Source of the DNA: Bacteroidales bacterium M2
GTDB lineage: Bacteria > Bacteroidota > Bacteroidia > Bacteroidales > Muribaculaceae
Reading direction: 5' to 3'
Length of the DNA: 64,000 bases
Assembly (NCBI GenBank): GCA_001689415.1
Contig: LUJM01000007.1
Span: forward strand, 43,978 to 107,977
Shown: positions 17,501-25,514 of the stretch, piece after piece
Layout: each line of letters opens with the position of its first letter
Position numbering within the stretch: the first letter of the stretch is position 1
Translations under genes and position numbers: made by a program
Notes under the pieces: generated by a model
What the model was told of the DNA's origin: nothing
Seen by the model: the letters and a program-made list of their open reading frames with translations, nothing else
Database searches by the model: none

Positions 17501-17632
17501 CACCACCGGGGGCACGATACGGGGGTACTGGTCGACCGGCAACATCGCCAGACCAATACAGCCCAGAATGGTGATAACTATCGATATTACGATAGAAAAC
17601 ACCGGGTGATCAAGAAAGAAATTTCGTTTCAT
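14534..17632 (-). CDS. RND efflux transporter, HAE1 family (AcrB/MexB-like)
   Basis: A 1032-residue inner membrane proton-driven multidrug exporter. The first helix is at about residues 9-30, and two large periplasmic porter loops follow. The proton-relay pair is Asp408-Asp409 in GIVVDDAIVVVENVDR, and PVMCAMLLKP and FVPFFFVLID bound the helix bundles. SYPGADAMTVTQAVATPIEQ near residue 50 is typical of hydrophobe/amphiphile RND pumps. Length and repeats are complete. It overlaps both operon partners by 4 bases (ATGA), so subunits should be made in step. No local repressor gene is adjacent. Confidence 0.97.
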   Translation of the reverse strand: MKRNFFLDHPVFSIVISIVITILGCIGLAMLPVDQYPRIVPPVVRVSASYPGADAMTVTQAVATPIEQELNGTPGMIYMSSSSSNSGGFSALVTFDIGVDPELAAVDVQNRVKKAESRLPAEVVQNGISVEKETANKLMTITLLSSDPKFDEIYLSNYATLNVLDPLRRVPGVGSIRNVGGRYYAMQIFVQPDKLADMGLTVKDIQNALKDQNRESAAGVLGQAPMQGIDMTVPIIARGRLSSVAEFEDIVIRANANGSIIRLKDVARVSLEASSYSTESGINGGNAAVLEIGMLPGSNAMDVANQIKSTMDDIAKGFPEGLTYEIPFDMTTYIKESIHHVYRTFFEALLLVILVVFLSLQNWRATLIPVIAVPISLIGTFGVMLIFGFSLNMLTLLGLILAIGIVVDDAIVVVENVDRIMEREHVDPPEATRRAMEGLGSALIAMSLVLCAVFVPVSFLPGITGQLYRQFTITIAVSVIISTIVALTLSPVMCAMLLKPQGKKRKRKFFRLINYWLMRGNHFYCRMVGRSLTHPRRMLAAFGMALVVIFVSNRLVPTSFMSPEDQGYFTLELELPEGATIERTREVADRAMEFLLADKDVEYVLNVNGSSPRMGTNQAHAQLTVILKPADERGNNSLAELRERVSAELSEYPEAKIYFFTPAIIPGLGTSGGFEMVLEARADATYDDLSRAVDTLRYYTENSPEFSGLSTSLQSDIPQLFFDVDRDKAKLQGIPLSDIFSTMKAFTGSVYVNDFNMFNRIYRVYIQAETPYRQGRQDLNLFFVRSANGNMVPITSLGTSRYTAGPGSVKRFNMFNSATISGEAGSGYSTGQAMEKLEQIVREHLPENIGVEWSGLSYQQKHNSGNTAAVLGLAFLFVFLFLAALYESWSVPMAVILSLPIAGVGAYLGIAICGLENNIYFQIGLVMLVGLVAKNAILIVEFAKEETDKGIDAVQAALTAARLRFRPLVMTSLAFMLGLLPLVFATGPGSAARRDIGTGVFFGMLVAITVGIVFVPFFFVLIDKAKKKLSKK

Positions 17633-18813
17633 ACCTGTTCGCTTTGTGTGCTTGTGATTGAATCAGATACTATTACAGGACGCACCTTCATACCATGGCG
17701 TAATTTGTGATAGCCTTCCACAACTACATACTCACCTTTGGCAAGGCCGCGTTCTATAACTATGTCGTTGCCGACCTCGGGGCCGGTCTCTACAAATCGT
17801 CGTTCGACAATGCTGTCGGGTTTGACAATATACACATACGCTCCTCCCTTTTCGATTTCAAGCGACTTGTTCGGCACCTCGATTGCATTGGCTCGAACAT
17901 CCATTAGTACTCGCACCTTGGTAAACTCTCCCGGCAACAACGTATGATTAGGATTAGGCATCTCGGCTCGTACCGAGAATGTGCCTGTTGCCGGGTCTAC
18001 AAGCGGAGATGCAAAGTCTACAAGACCACGATAAGGATAGGGTGATCCGTCGGCAAGAGTTACGGTTACATACGGATTCCACTGGCGGCTATCGTCTTTC
18101 TGTCCCAGATTTACATTCCTGTCTTTAAGCGACAGATAATCAAGCGCTGTAAGTGAGAAATCGACCAGTACGGTATCGCTCTTAACCACTGTTGCAAGCA
18201 GCGACTTGCCACTCGGGCCTACCAGGGTACCGATATCGGCACTACGCTCGGAAATATAACCCGAAATCGGGCTCGACACGGTTGTGTAACTGAGGGTTAA
18301 CTCGGCCTGGGTAAGGTCTGCCTGCGCAACCGACAATTCTGCCTTGGCGCTTTCATAAGCCGCCTCGGCATTGTCGAGGTCAAGCTGTGAAGCGGCATTT
18401 TGCTGATAAAGCGGACGGATACGGGCAAGGTCTCGTTCGGCCTTGAGTGCCTGTGCTTTGGCCTTGTTGAGCTGGGCGCGGGCTTTTTCTGCTCTCGCGC
18501 GGTATACTTTCTGGTCTATGACAAACAAGGTTTGACCTTTATTTATATGTGTACCTTCTTCAAAGTACATCCGTTCGAGATAGCCTTCTACGCGGGCGCG
18601 GATTTCCACAAATTGCTGCGCTCGGATACGTCCTACATATTCACCATATATATTGACATCCGCCTGATGCACTGGCTGCACCTCTACTACCGGCAATTGC
18701 GCCACAGCAGGTTTGGGACGGAGCAGGAAATACAAACCTACACCTATAAGGGCTAATATAAGTAAAATAGCCACAACACTGATAATGCGTTTTTTACCTT
18801 TTATCACTTGCAT
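17629..18813 (-). CDS. Efflux membrane fusion protein (AcrA/MexA family)
   Basis: A 394-residue periplasmic adaptor linking the RND pump to the outer membrane channel. An N-terminal anchor helix (IISVVAILLILALIGVGLYF) is followed by a lipoyl half-motif with VEIRARVEGYLERMYFEEGT. A coiled-coil hairpin rich in Ala, Lys and Glu spans roughly residues 105-175. The second lipoyl half is VSSPISGYISERSADIGTLV, and the beta-barrel and membrane-proximal domains follow. There is no lipobox Cys, so it is held by the helix or by the uncleaved signal. It is the first gene of the three-gene pump operon. Confidence 0.95.
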   Translation of the reverse strand: MQVIKGKKRIISVVAILLILALIGVGLYFLLRPKPAVAQLPVVEVQPVHQADVNIYGEYVGRIRAQQFVEIRARVEGYLERMYFEEGTHINKGQTLFVIDQKVYRARAEKARAQLNKAKAQALKAERDLARIRPLYQQNAASQLDLDNAEAAYESAKAELSVAQADLTQAELTLSYTTVSSPISGYISERSADIGTLVGPSGKSLLATVVKSDTVLVDFSLTALDYLSLKDRNVNLGQKDDSRQWNPYVTVTLADGSPYPYRGLVDFASPLVDPATGTFSVRAEMPNPNHTLLPGEFTKVRVLMDVRANAIEVPNKSLEIEKGGAYVYIVKPDSIVERRFVETGPEVGNDIVIERGLAKGEYVVVEGYHKLRHGMKVRPVIVSDSITSTQSEQV

Positions 18814-19020
18814 AATGGATGTATTATTTCTTGTTTCTTATTATATATAATACATAAACGAATAAACCCTCATTTTAGTTTATCACCTATAATGATTATT
18901 CCTCTTTTGACCAACAATAATTAATCGGCTGCCACGCACTCCGACCCAAACCACTATCTATCAACCACATCCATACCACAAGTTTTATTCAGTCCAAACA
19001 GAATAATTCTATTTTTGACT

Positions 19021-19061
19021 AAAAAAAACTCGGAGACCGCATATACTGCAATCTCCGAGTT
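19021..19061 (-). terminator. Intrinsic terminator of capsule locus B
   Basis: AACTCGGAGA (19027-19036) and TCTCCGAGTT (19052-19061) form a perfect 10-bp stem. On the leftward strand it is followed by an unbroken run of T (19021-19028). It ends the roughly 22-kb locus B transcript 45 bases after the aminotransferase stop. The rest of the gap to 18813 is AT-rich, without a recognised gene. Confidence 0.9.
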
Positions 19062-19105
19062 ATCGGTAATTTATAAAATTATAATGTTAGCTCAAATGCT
19101 TATAT

Positions 19106-20368
19106 TCAAAGAATAGCGGCTTTGATTTGGTCTACGATGTAGCGGACTTGGTCGTCGGTCACCCAGGGGCCTGCCGGGAGGCAGATGCCGGTGGCGAAGA
19201 GGGCCTCGCTTACACCGTTGGTATAGGCGGGGGCGTTTTTATAGACCGGCTGCTTGTGCATTGGCTTCCATAGTGGACGCGATTCAATACCGGCAGCGTC
19301 GAGGGCCATACGCAGGGCCTCGACATTATCGTTGGGCTGGCAGTCGGTCACCGCCACCGAGGCTGCGTGGGTCACACCGGCTGCGCCACCAACAGCGCCG
19401 GTTATAACCTGCTTGTATGCATTCTCCTGATTCTTAATTTTGAGGTTAGGATCAAGAGTGGCAGTGCAGAGCCAGAAGTTCGAATCATACTCAGGTCCGG
19501 GATTTGTGTGCATGGTAATGCCCTCAACATCTTTGAGAAGTTCCTCGTACAGAGCCTGCACGTGTTTGTGGTGGGCAACATGATCGTCAACAATCGTCAT
19601 TTGGCCACGGCCTATACCTGCGCAGATATTACTCATGCGGTAGTTGTAGCCGATTGCCTCGTGCTGATAATATGGATAGCTCTCGCGGGCCTGAGTGGCG
19701 TACCACAAGATTTCGCGGGCCTTGTCGGCATCGGGGCAGATGAGTGCGCCGCCACCCGAGGTGGTTATCATCTTGTTGCCGTTAAACGACAGCACACCGT
19801 ACTCGCCGAATGTGCCAAGAGCCTGACCATTGAAGTTCGAACCGAAGCCCTCTGCGCCGTCCTCAATCACAGGAATCTCGTAGCGGTTGGCAATCTCCAT
19901 GATTTTGTCAATCTGATACGGCATGCCGTAGAGTGCAACCGGGATGATTGCCTTTGGTTTCTTGCCGGTCTTGGCGATGCGGTCCTTGATAGCCTCCTCG
20001 AGCAGCTCGGGGTCCATGTTCCACGACTCCTTTTCCGAGTCAATGAACACCGGTGTCGCGCCAAGATAGGTGATAGGGTGGCTCGATGCACAGAAGGTAA
20101 ACGACTGAACAAGCACCTCGTCGCCCTGCCCTACGCCACAAGCAATCAGTGCGAGATGTACCGCTGCAGTACCTGCCGAAAGGCACACAACCTTCTTGTC
20201 AAGAGGCTCATTGCCCTCACGACGATTGACAAACGCCTCAAGGTCGTGCTCGAAACCGGTAACATTCGGCCCCATAGGCACCACCCAGTTGGTATCGAAG
20301 GCCTCCTTTATAAATTCCATTTCCCTGCCGCTCATATGAGCCAGACAGAGCAATATTCGTTCGCTCAT
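19106..20368 (-). CDS. PLP-dependent sugar aminotransferase, DegT/DnrJ/EryC1 family (WcfR-like)
   Basis: A 420-residue type I fold aminotransferase that moves an amino group from glutamate to C4 of a 4-keto-6-deoxy nucleotide sugar. The PLP-binding Lys is residue 199 in SFNGNKMITTSGG. AGTAAVHLAL near residue 65 binds the phosphate, and PVIEDGAEGFGS holds the cofactor Asp. It closes locus B directly after an initiating sugar-phosphate transferase. The same pair and order (WcfR, WcfS) occur in the B. fragilis PSA locus, where WcfR makes the amino sugar AATGal. WcfR function here is an inference, and a PseC- or PglE-like role is the alternative. Confidence 0.85.
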   Translation of the reverse strand: MSERILLCLAHMSGREMEFIKEAFDTNWVVPMGPNVTGFEHDLEAFVNRREGNEPLDKKVVCLSAGTAAVHLALIACGVGQGDEVLVQSFTFCASSHPITYLGATPVFIDSEKESWNMDPELLEEAIKDRIAKTGKKPKAIIPVALYGMPYQIDKIMEIANRYEIPVIEDGAEGFGSNFNGQALGTFGEYGVLSFNGNKMITTSGGGALICPDADKAREILWYATQARESYPYYQHEAIGYNYRMSNICAGIGRGQMTIVDDHVAHHKHVQALYEELLKDVEGITMHTNPGPEYDSNFWLCTATLDPNLKIKNQENAYKQVITGAVGGAAGVTHAASVAVTDCQPNDNVEALRMALDAAGIESRPLWKPMHKQPVYKNAPAYTNGVSEALFATGICLPAGPWVTDDQVRYIVDQIKAAIL

Positions 20369-20375
20369 ATTGTTA

Positions 20376-20987
20376 TTAGATTAATTCGTTATTATACATC
20401 ATCCGCCGGCCCAATACGGTACAGAAAATCATCTGAATATCTTTGACAAAGGAATAATGATGCAGATAATAGAGATTTATTCTAACCTTGTCCGGAAAAA
20501 TCACCTCATCATTATACTTTTGAGGATCAGCTTGCCCGGCAAGCAAGTCTTCTTCATCTCGATACTTCAACGATGCCGGACCGGTAATACCCGGACGGAG
20601 CTTCAATACATCTCGATCATCACCCTTCAGTTGGTCGGCATAGCCCGGTACATCCGGCCTCGGACCGACGAAACTCATATCGCCTATCAGGACATTCCAA
20701 AGTTCGGGTAACTCATCGAGCTTATAATGCCTCAATTTAGCCCCCAAAGGAGTAATACGGCTCTCTCCGGCAACCGATACCGACGAGCCACCATGACCTA
20801 CCGTCATACTTCTGAACTTATACATAGTAAAAAGCTTACCATTTCGACCCACACGGCGCTGAGTGAAGATCACAGGACCACCGGGCATCTTTACCCTGAT
20901 AAGAATCGCCACGACGAGCAGCACAGGCCACAAAAACAACAGCCCGATGAACGACATCAGCCTGTCAAAGATGTATTTTATAGTCAT
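20376..20987 (-). CDS. Initiating phosphoglycosyltransferase, PglC/WcfS-like
   Basis: A 203-residue monotopic membrane enzyme that transfers a sugar-1-phosphate from its UDP donor to undecaprenyl phosphate and so starts the repeat unit. The N-terminal re-entrant helix is at about residues 11-32 (MSFIGLLFLWPVLLVVAILI). Further motifs are KFRSM at 57-61, KLDELPELWNVLIGDMSFVG near 90-110, and PGITGPASLKYR. The length equals the small PglC form, without the N-terminal domains of WbaP/WcaJ. It is 7 bases upstream of the aminotransferase, which suggests that the amino sugar made there is the first residue laid down, as WcfS does with AATGal. Confidence 0.9.
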   Translation of the reverse strand: MTIKYIFDRLMSFIGLLFLWPVLLVVAILIRVKMPGGPVIFTQRRVGRNGKLFTMYKFRSMTVGHGGSSVSVAGESRITPLGAKLRHYKLDELPELWNVLIGDMSFVGPRPDVPGYADQLKGDDRDVLKLRPGITGPASLKYRDEEDLLAGQADPQKYNDEVIFPDKVRINLYYLHHYSFVKDIQMIFCTVLGRRMMYNNELI

Positions 20988-20990
20988 ATT

Positions 20991-21857
20991 TTAAAAAAGA
21001 TATTTTTCGTCGGAACGATCTGAGTAATCATGGACCTCAAGATTCCAGCATGAGGCATGTTGTTCGTATCTTATGCGCTCCGCTGTTGGTGGTTTCATAT
21101 AATCACCAAATCTATCAGTCAAGAAACGTTCGAGTCCTATAGCCACATTCATTTCTATAGTTTCAAACGGAACACGTTTTGACTTTGCGAAGTCGTCATA
21201 GCGATACTTGCCATTCTTGAACAAAGCTTTACCAAGGAAATTACAGAAATACATCGTCTTGGTATCGCGCCAACGATAAACCTGCTTCAATCCATAATTA
21301 AGTAAGAAGCGTTTGGGTAGAATCTTTGCACATTTAACAACCAATCCGGCAATTCCGCCACGCCTGTTATATGTTTTATTGGCAAGTCCTTTTATAATAA
21401 GATACTTCGCCCAAAAATACTGCCACCTCTGAGCAATGCTATTATCAGGACAGGTATGGAGAATAAAAATATCAACATACACTCCATGATGAATCTTCCA
21501 CCCCTTGATTATTTCTTCTTCATAATACGAATTGTTCAATCGCACTTTAGCAGTAATAACACGGCCATTTGATTCTCCAAGCTCCTGCAATGAGAAATTT
21601 TGCTTATCACCGTATTTATTGAATACATCGCGAAAAGTCTCATACTCTGTCGGAGTCATGAACACATCTAAATCGTCATCCCATGGAATAAAACCACCGT
21701 GACGTTTTGCTCCTAATGCCGAACCACCCATGAGTCTATAGTTAATACCATGAGCTTGGCAAAGGGTATCGATATATTGTGCGATATTCAATATCACGTT
21801 CTGAAGGTCCTTCAATCCATAAGAATCTTCAGTTTCCGGACGCATGAGATTATTCAT
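20991..21857 (-). CDS. LicD-family phosphotransferase
   Basis: A 288-residue member of the LicD nucleotidyltransferase-fold family, which transfers a phospho-alcohol (phosphocholine, phosphoglycerol or phosphoribitol) from its CDP-activated form to a glycan. The signature is at residues 44-66: GGSALGAKRHGGFIPWDDDL, giving the metal-binding Asp cluster. Downstream, HHGVYVDIFILHTCPDN is also typical. A CDP-glycerol-type cytidylyltransferase is encoded two genes upstream (23051-23473), so the likely donor is CDP-glycerol. The start overlaps the FrhB-like gene by 8 bases. The product would give the capsule a phosphate charge. Confidence 0.88.
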   Translation of the reverse strand: MNNLMRPETEDSYGLKDLQNVILNIAQYIDTLCQAHGINYRLMGGSALGAKRHGGFIPWDDDLDVFMTPTEYETFRDVFNKYGDKQNFSLQELGESNGRVITAKVRLNNSYYEEEIIKGWKIHHGVYVDIFILHTCPDNSIAQRWQYFWAKYLIIKGLANKTYNRRGGIAGLVVKCAKILPKRFLLNYGLKQVYRWRDTKTMYFCNFLGKALFKNGKYRYDDFAKSKRVPFETIEMNVAIGLERFLTDRFGDYMKPPTAERIRYEQHASCWNLEVHDYSDRSDEKYLF

Positions 21858-23064
21858 ATTTCATTCTTTTATCCATCACCATTCGGACTATCTTCCTAAA
21901 AAATCCCGGCATTCCATAGTAAAGATCAAAAATCCACTTACGTTTTGATACCAAATGATTCTTTACAACATCTTCGAAAGGCTCGGTTCTTAATTCAGCA
22001 AACAATTCAGCCCTTTCAGGTTTTAACTTTGTCGGCCCGTGCAAGCAACCATTATTTCCTGCAACTTGCTCGAAAGCAAAATCTTCAGTCCAGACAAGGC
22101 CCGAATCCACAACGCACTGCATTAGTTTCTTCCCTTTAGCTGTATTTGCCAATACTTCGGATATTCCTGTCTTTGGATCGAGATTTGCATCATGTTCTTC
22201 AACGCCCCAAAAGTCTCCTAAAGTAATATCGCCTACTCGCTCAGAGCGGGCCCATTTGCAGGTATAGCACGAGGGGCGCAAAGTTATATATTTCTGAAAA
22301 CCAAAATAGAACGGAAACTGATAATGCAGGCCATTGATTGTTTTTATTTTACCATTCTTAGTGCACTCACATGAAAAAGCTTGTGGATGAAGAGCGCCCT
22401 TATACTTCGACCGAAATGCAAATCGAGTCACTTTGCAATGCTCCTTATCCTCAAGCCACTTGATAGACTTATCAAATAAATCTTGGGAAGGAACTCCGTG
22501 GCAGATCAAATCTATCAGATAAAGATTCTTATTTTCTCCTACATAATTACGCAAGGCATTACACTGGCAAGGCGTACCACAGAAGAGTGTTAGTATACCA
22601 TTTTTGAGGTCTGTTGCTATCTGTCTGTAACATTCACCCGTATCACTTTGAAGATATTTTGACCTCATCAAAGGCTTGAGTTCCGCCAAAGTAGTAGCAC
22701 AAGAATGTCTCAACTTTAGATTCTCGTCAAATGCAGCACCCCAAACCCGGCCACCTTGAGCAAGGATATAGCTGGCCAAAACGCCGAAAATACCGCCCGA
22801 AGACCCAGAATTACGTTCTGCAGCTGATAACGCATATGCTGCTGTGACATCTGAGGGGACACTATTATATGACGGATTGAATTCCGGGCAAGTCTTAACA
22901 CATTTACCACATTGAATACAAACAGACTCGTCGACAATCGGATAGAGAAACGATTCATCATCTTTCCCAAAACTAATACACGATACCGGGCACACATCGC
23001 CGCAAGCCATGCAGCCGCAACAATCTGTATGTGGTAATGAGCTGATATTTTTACTTTTTGTCAT
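21850..23064 (-). CDS. FrhB-like iron-sulfur protein of polysaccharide loci
   Basis: A 404-residue protein with two N-terminal 4Fe-4S motifs, CCGCMACGDVCP (residues 15-26) and CIQCGKCVKTCP (about 49-60). These are followed by a coenzyme F420 hydrogenase/dehydrogenase beta-subunit domain; GTPCQCNALRNYV and CYTCKWARSERVGDITLGDF are its conserved Cys-rich landmarks. Such proteins recur in capsule and O-antigen clusters, usually beside a polysaccharide pyruvyl transferase, and their redox role there is not established. No intact pyruvyl transferase is present in locus B; the only trace in the window is the relic at 8076-8213. It overlaps both neighbours. Confidence 0.85.
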   Translation of the reverse strand: MTKSKNISSLPHTDCCGCMACGDVCPVSCISFGKDDESFLYPIVDESVCIQCGKCVKTCPEFNPSYNSVPSDVTAAYALSAAERNSGSSGGIFGVLASYILAQGGRVWGAAFDENLKLRHSCATTLAELKPLMRSKYLQSDTGECYRQIATDLKNGILTLFCGTPCQCNALRNYVGENKNLYLIDLICHGVPSQDLFDKSIKWLEDKEHCKVTRFAFRSKYKGALHPQAFSCECTKNGKIKTINGLHYQFPFYFGFQKYITLRPSCYTCKWARSERVGDITLGDFWGVEEHDANLDPKTGISEVLANTAKGKKLMQCVVDSGLVWTEDFAFEQVAGNNGCLHGPTKLKPERAELFAELRTEPFEDVVKNHLVSKRKWIFDLYYGMPGFFRKIVRMVMDKRMKYE

Positions 23065-23473
23065 TACGTTCTCTCAGCATTGTAGAACTAATTCCGTCGG
23101 TATGTGGAAGAAAAACGACATCAACTCCAACCGTTGAAAATTTCTCGACATAACCATTATACAAGTCCGAACCTTTCCACTCACTACCATGGAACATAAC
23201 ATCGAACTTGAGGCTTTGCCAAGCCTCAAACTTATCCATCGATTCTTGTGGTACTACCTCGTCAACATAACATATAGCCTTAACAATTGCTGCCCTATCG
23301 ACGTAAGGAATTACAGGTAGGTGGTGTTTGTAAGACTCAACAACCTCATCAGTACTAACTCCAACTATCAAGTGTTCGCACTGTTCCTTGGCTCGGCGGA
23401 GAATATTGAGATGTCCGATGTGAAACATATCGAACACACCGGTTGTGTAACCGATTTTATATTTTTTCGGCAT
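23051..23473 (-). CDS. Glycerol-3-phosphate cytidylyltransferase-like protein (TagD family)
   Basis: A 140-residue cytidylyltransferase that would activate an alcohol phosphate with CTP, releasing pyrophosphate. The HIGH motif is at residues 18-21 within GVFDMFHIGHLNIL. The C-terminal DGISSTMLRER corresponds to the RTxGISTT motif that defines this family. Its length matches TagD (about 130). It overlaps the FrhB-like gene by 14 bases and lies two genes before licD, so together they could synthesise and attach a glycerol phosphate side group. Glycerol is the most likely alcohol given the TagD-like motifs, but choline or ethanolamine phosphate cannot be excluded. Confidence 0.85.
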   Translation of the reverse strand: MPKKYKIGYTTGVFDMFHIGHLNILRRAKEQCEHLIVGVSTDEVVESYKHHLPVIPYVDRAAIVKAICYVDEVVPQESMDKFEAWQSLKFDVMFHGSEWKGSDLYNGYVEKFSTVGVDVVFLPHTDGISSTMLRERNDKK

Positions 23474-23499
23474 GATTGGATTTATTTAGAGTTGTATTT

Positions 23500-24690
23500 T
23501 TAACGTTTGTCTATTAATGTGTATCCATTGAGTCTGAGATGCTTGGCACTCTCTGCGTTATCAAAAAACAGCACAGCGTTATATGCATCATCAACTTTGC
23601 TGCTATCATACAAGATGCCATCAATTGCATCTTTCGAACCGTCAGCTTTATATCGTTTCAATGAATTCTTAAAATAGCCGGTTATAAATTGTGTCGGTAT
23701 GTAATCTTCCGGGTTATGATCGGCAACAGGCTTTGATATTTCATGAGCAAAATATTGCAAAAAAACCAAAGCATAATAGTCATTCTCGTCAATATCAAAT
23801 ATAGAAACTCGTTCACGAAGTTTTCGAAGGTCGAGCATCGTAAATTCATGCAATCCCTCAAACTCTCCTATATAATAACAACTATGATCACTCCCGACAG
23901 CCTCTTCTCGTGCACACTCTTGAGTAGATGCGCCATAAAACATTGACTCTCCCACTCTACTCATTCTGAGGTCGCGTGTGAACTTGTATGGCGGTGATGT
24001 GAGATTTGTAAACTCCACATTTTTGAGAGGGTCCGGGTATTTTACGACTCTAAACAAACTAAGCCGCATGCGTCTTAGGACCTTATGACCTATCGATTGA
24101 ATCGTTTCCAAAAGATTGAATAATTGGGTTCGGGCCGAAATAGGAAGATTCGGATAATCAAGCCCCTGCTTTCGCCAAGTTCGCGACTGCCGGACCAACT
24201 CTCGCCAATCAATCGTACGCTCCTCGGCTTCGTTCAAACCATAAAGATCCTTTTCAACAAACAGTCCCTCAGGCAGCACCTCACGGATATCTTCCTTTAG
24301 CTTTACATCATTTACATCCAGAGCCTCTCCCTCCAACAATTCCGCAATATCAGTATAATGCGTTTTGCCCTCAGGAACTATATAACCACCACCTAATTTG
24401 ATAAAACCGCCTACATCACCGTCATCATCAAAATGGCTGTCATATCCGGCCTCGTTAGCGGCATCAGTAAAATATGTGTTTATTATATCGTTGATTTTTC
24501 TAACACAATCTACAAAGGGTAAACATTTCTCCCGCTTACCACTATAAGAACATTCTGCAACAGATCCAAAATCGTCAACATACTTTCTCAGCAAGCGATT
24601 ATTGAAACAACTTATACCCACCGGTTTATCCGATAGACCATAAAATGGGTCGCCCATCCTTGCTATTTCAAGATCTTTGTAGTGGCCCAT
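23500..24690 (-). CDS. RES-domain protein with HEPN/RES N-terminal-like region
   Basis: A 396-residue soluble protein that does not look like a capsule enzyme. The C-terminal half (about 215-390) has the RES pattern: LSLFRVVKYPDP with the conserved Arg, SRVGESMFYGAS with the Glu/Ser region, YYIGEFEGLHEFTMLDL, PTQFITGYFK and GILYDSSK. The N-terminal 45 residues hold ISCFNNRLLRKYV and CSYSGKREKC, resembling the Cys-rich start of HEPN/RES N-terminal proteins with one Cys changed to Ser. RES domains of the Xre-RES toxin-antitoxin type degrade NAD, but no Xre antitoxin is encoded beside it. It starts at the last base of the GT2 gene stop, inside the operon. Its job here is unknown. Confidence 0.75.
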   Translation of the reverse strand: MGHYKDLEIARMGDPFYGLSDKPVGISCFNNRLLRKYVDDFGSVAECSYSGKREKCLPFVDCVRKINDIINTYFTDAANEAGYDSHFDDDGDVGGFIKLGGGYIVPEGKTHYTDIAELLEGEALDVNDVKLKEDIREVLPEGLFVEKDLYGLNEAEERTIDWRELVRQSRTWRKQGLDYPNLPISARTQLFNLLETIQSIGHKVLRRMRLSLFRVVKYPDPLKNVEFTNLTSPPYKFTRDLRMSRVGESMFYGASTQECAREEAVGSDHSCYYIGEFEGLHEFTMLDLRKLRERVSIFDIDENDYYALVFLQYFAHEISKPVADHNPEDYIPTQFITGYFKNSLKRYKADGSKDAIDGILYDSSKVDDAYNAVLFFDNAESAKHLRLNGYTLIDKR

Positions 24691-25514
24691 TACTTTCTGA
24701 AAAGCTTCTGGAATATGAAACCTCGAAGACGGTTAGGCATAGCAACCTGAACAACGAACCGGCCAAGGGTATTATAGATATATCGAGGCAAGGAAATCAC
24801 GCCATGTTTTAACATATAGGCCTGTAGCCTCGCCTCGCTCTTAAAATACTTCCACCCACCTCGTCGCTGATACATCTCCTTACCAACACGCACATTGACA
24901 AGGACATCCGGGAGATTGGCAAACTTATACCCCGCTTCGGCCATTCGAATCCATAGGTAATAATCCTCGTTAAAATGCCAATGCTTGTAGTTTCCGACAG
25001 CTAATACATCTTGCTTTCGAAACATCACAGTCATATGATTGAATGGACACCGGGCTTTGCTATATGACTTTAATTCCATATCATCAAGCGGAACAATACG
25101 ATTACCAACCGTATTTTCAGGAGAATCTATAAACTCACTTATTTGTCCGCCAACTATTGATATTGTGGGATTATTCAGTAAATATGCAATCTGTTGTTTA
25201 AACCTTGACGGATTTGCAACATCATCAGAATCCATTCTCGCCACTATCTCGCAATGTGTATGCAAAAGGCCCTCTCTCAAAGCATTGCCCAAACCCACAT
25301 TTTTAGGGAGCCACACAACATTCAGATTTCCATTGACATCCTCACAATGCTTAATTGCAGTCCGTAATTGTTCTTCGACAGGACCGTCAACAACAAGAAG
25401 AATCTCCGTAGGCTGTAAATCTTGAGAATGACCAATGCTTTCGACTGCCTGAACAAAATGTTCCGGGTTATCATTACGATAAACCGACATTAAAACAGAA
25501 AACTCTGTATTCAT
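24690..25514 (-). CDS. Glycosyltransferase family 2 (AmsE-like)
   Basis: A 274-residue GT-A fold inverting glycosyltransferase. It opens with FSVLMSVYRNDNPEHFVQAV. The nucleotide-binding and DXD region is IVARMDSDDVANPSRFKQQI near residue 90, with the metal-binding DSDD. CPFNHMTVMFRKQDVLAVGN and HFNEDYYLWIRMAEAGY near 160-190 contain the ED catalytic-base motif. This pattern is typical of amylovoran-type AmsE and many capsule galactosyl- or rhamnosyl-transferases. It overlaps the downstream gene by one base and the upstream gene by 4, so it is firmly in operon B. The sugar transferred is unknown. Confidence 0.9.
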   Translation of the reverse strand: MNTEFSVLMSVYRNDNPEHFVQAVESIGHSQDLQPTEILLVVDGPVEEQLRTAIKHCEDVNGNLNVVWLPKNVGLGNALREGLLHTHCEIVARMDSDDVANPSRFKQQIAYLLNNPTISIVGGQISEFIDSPENTVGNRIVPLDDMELKSYSKARCPFNHMTVMFRKQDVLAVGNYKHWHFNEDYYLWIRMAEAGYKFANLPDVLVNVRVGKEMYQRRGGWKYFKSEARLQAYMLKHGVISLPRYIYNTLGRFVVQVAMPNRLRGFIFQKLFRK

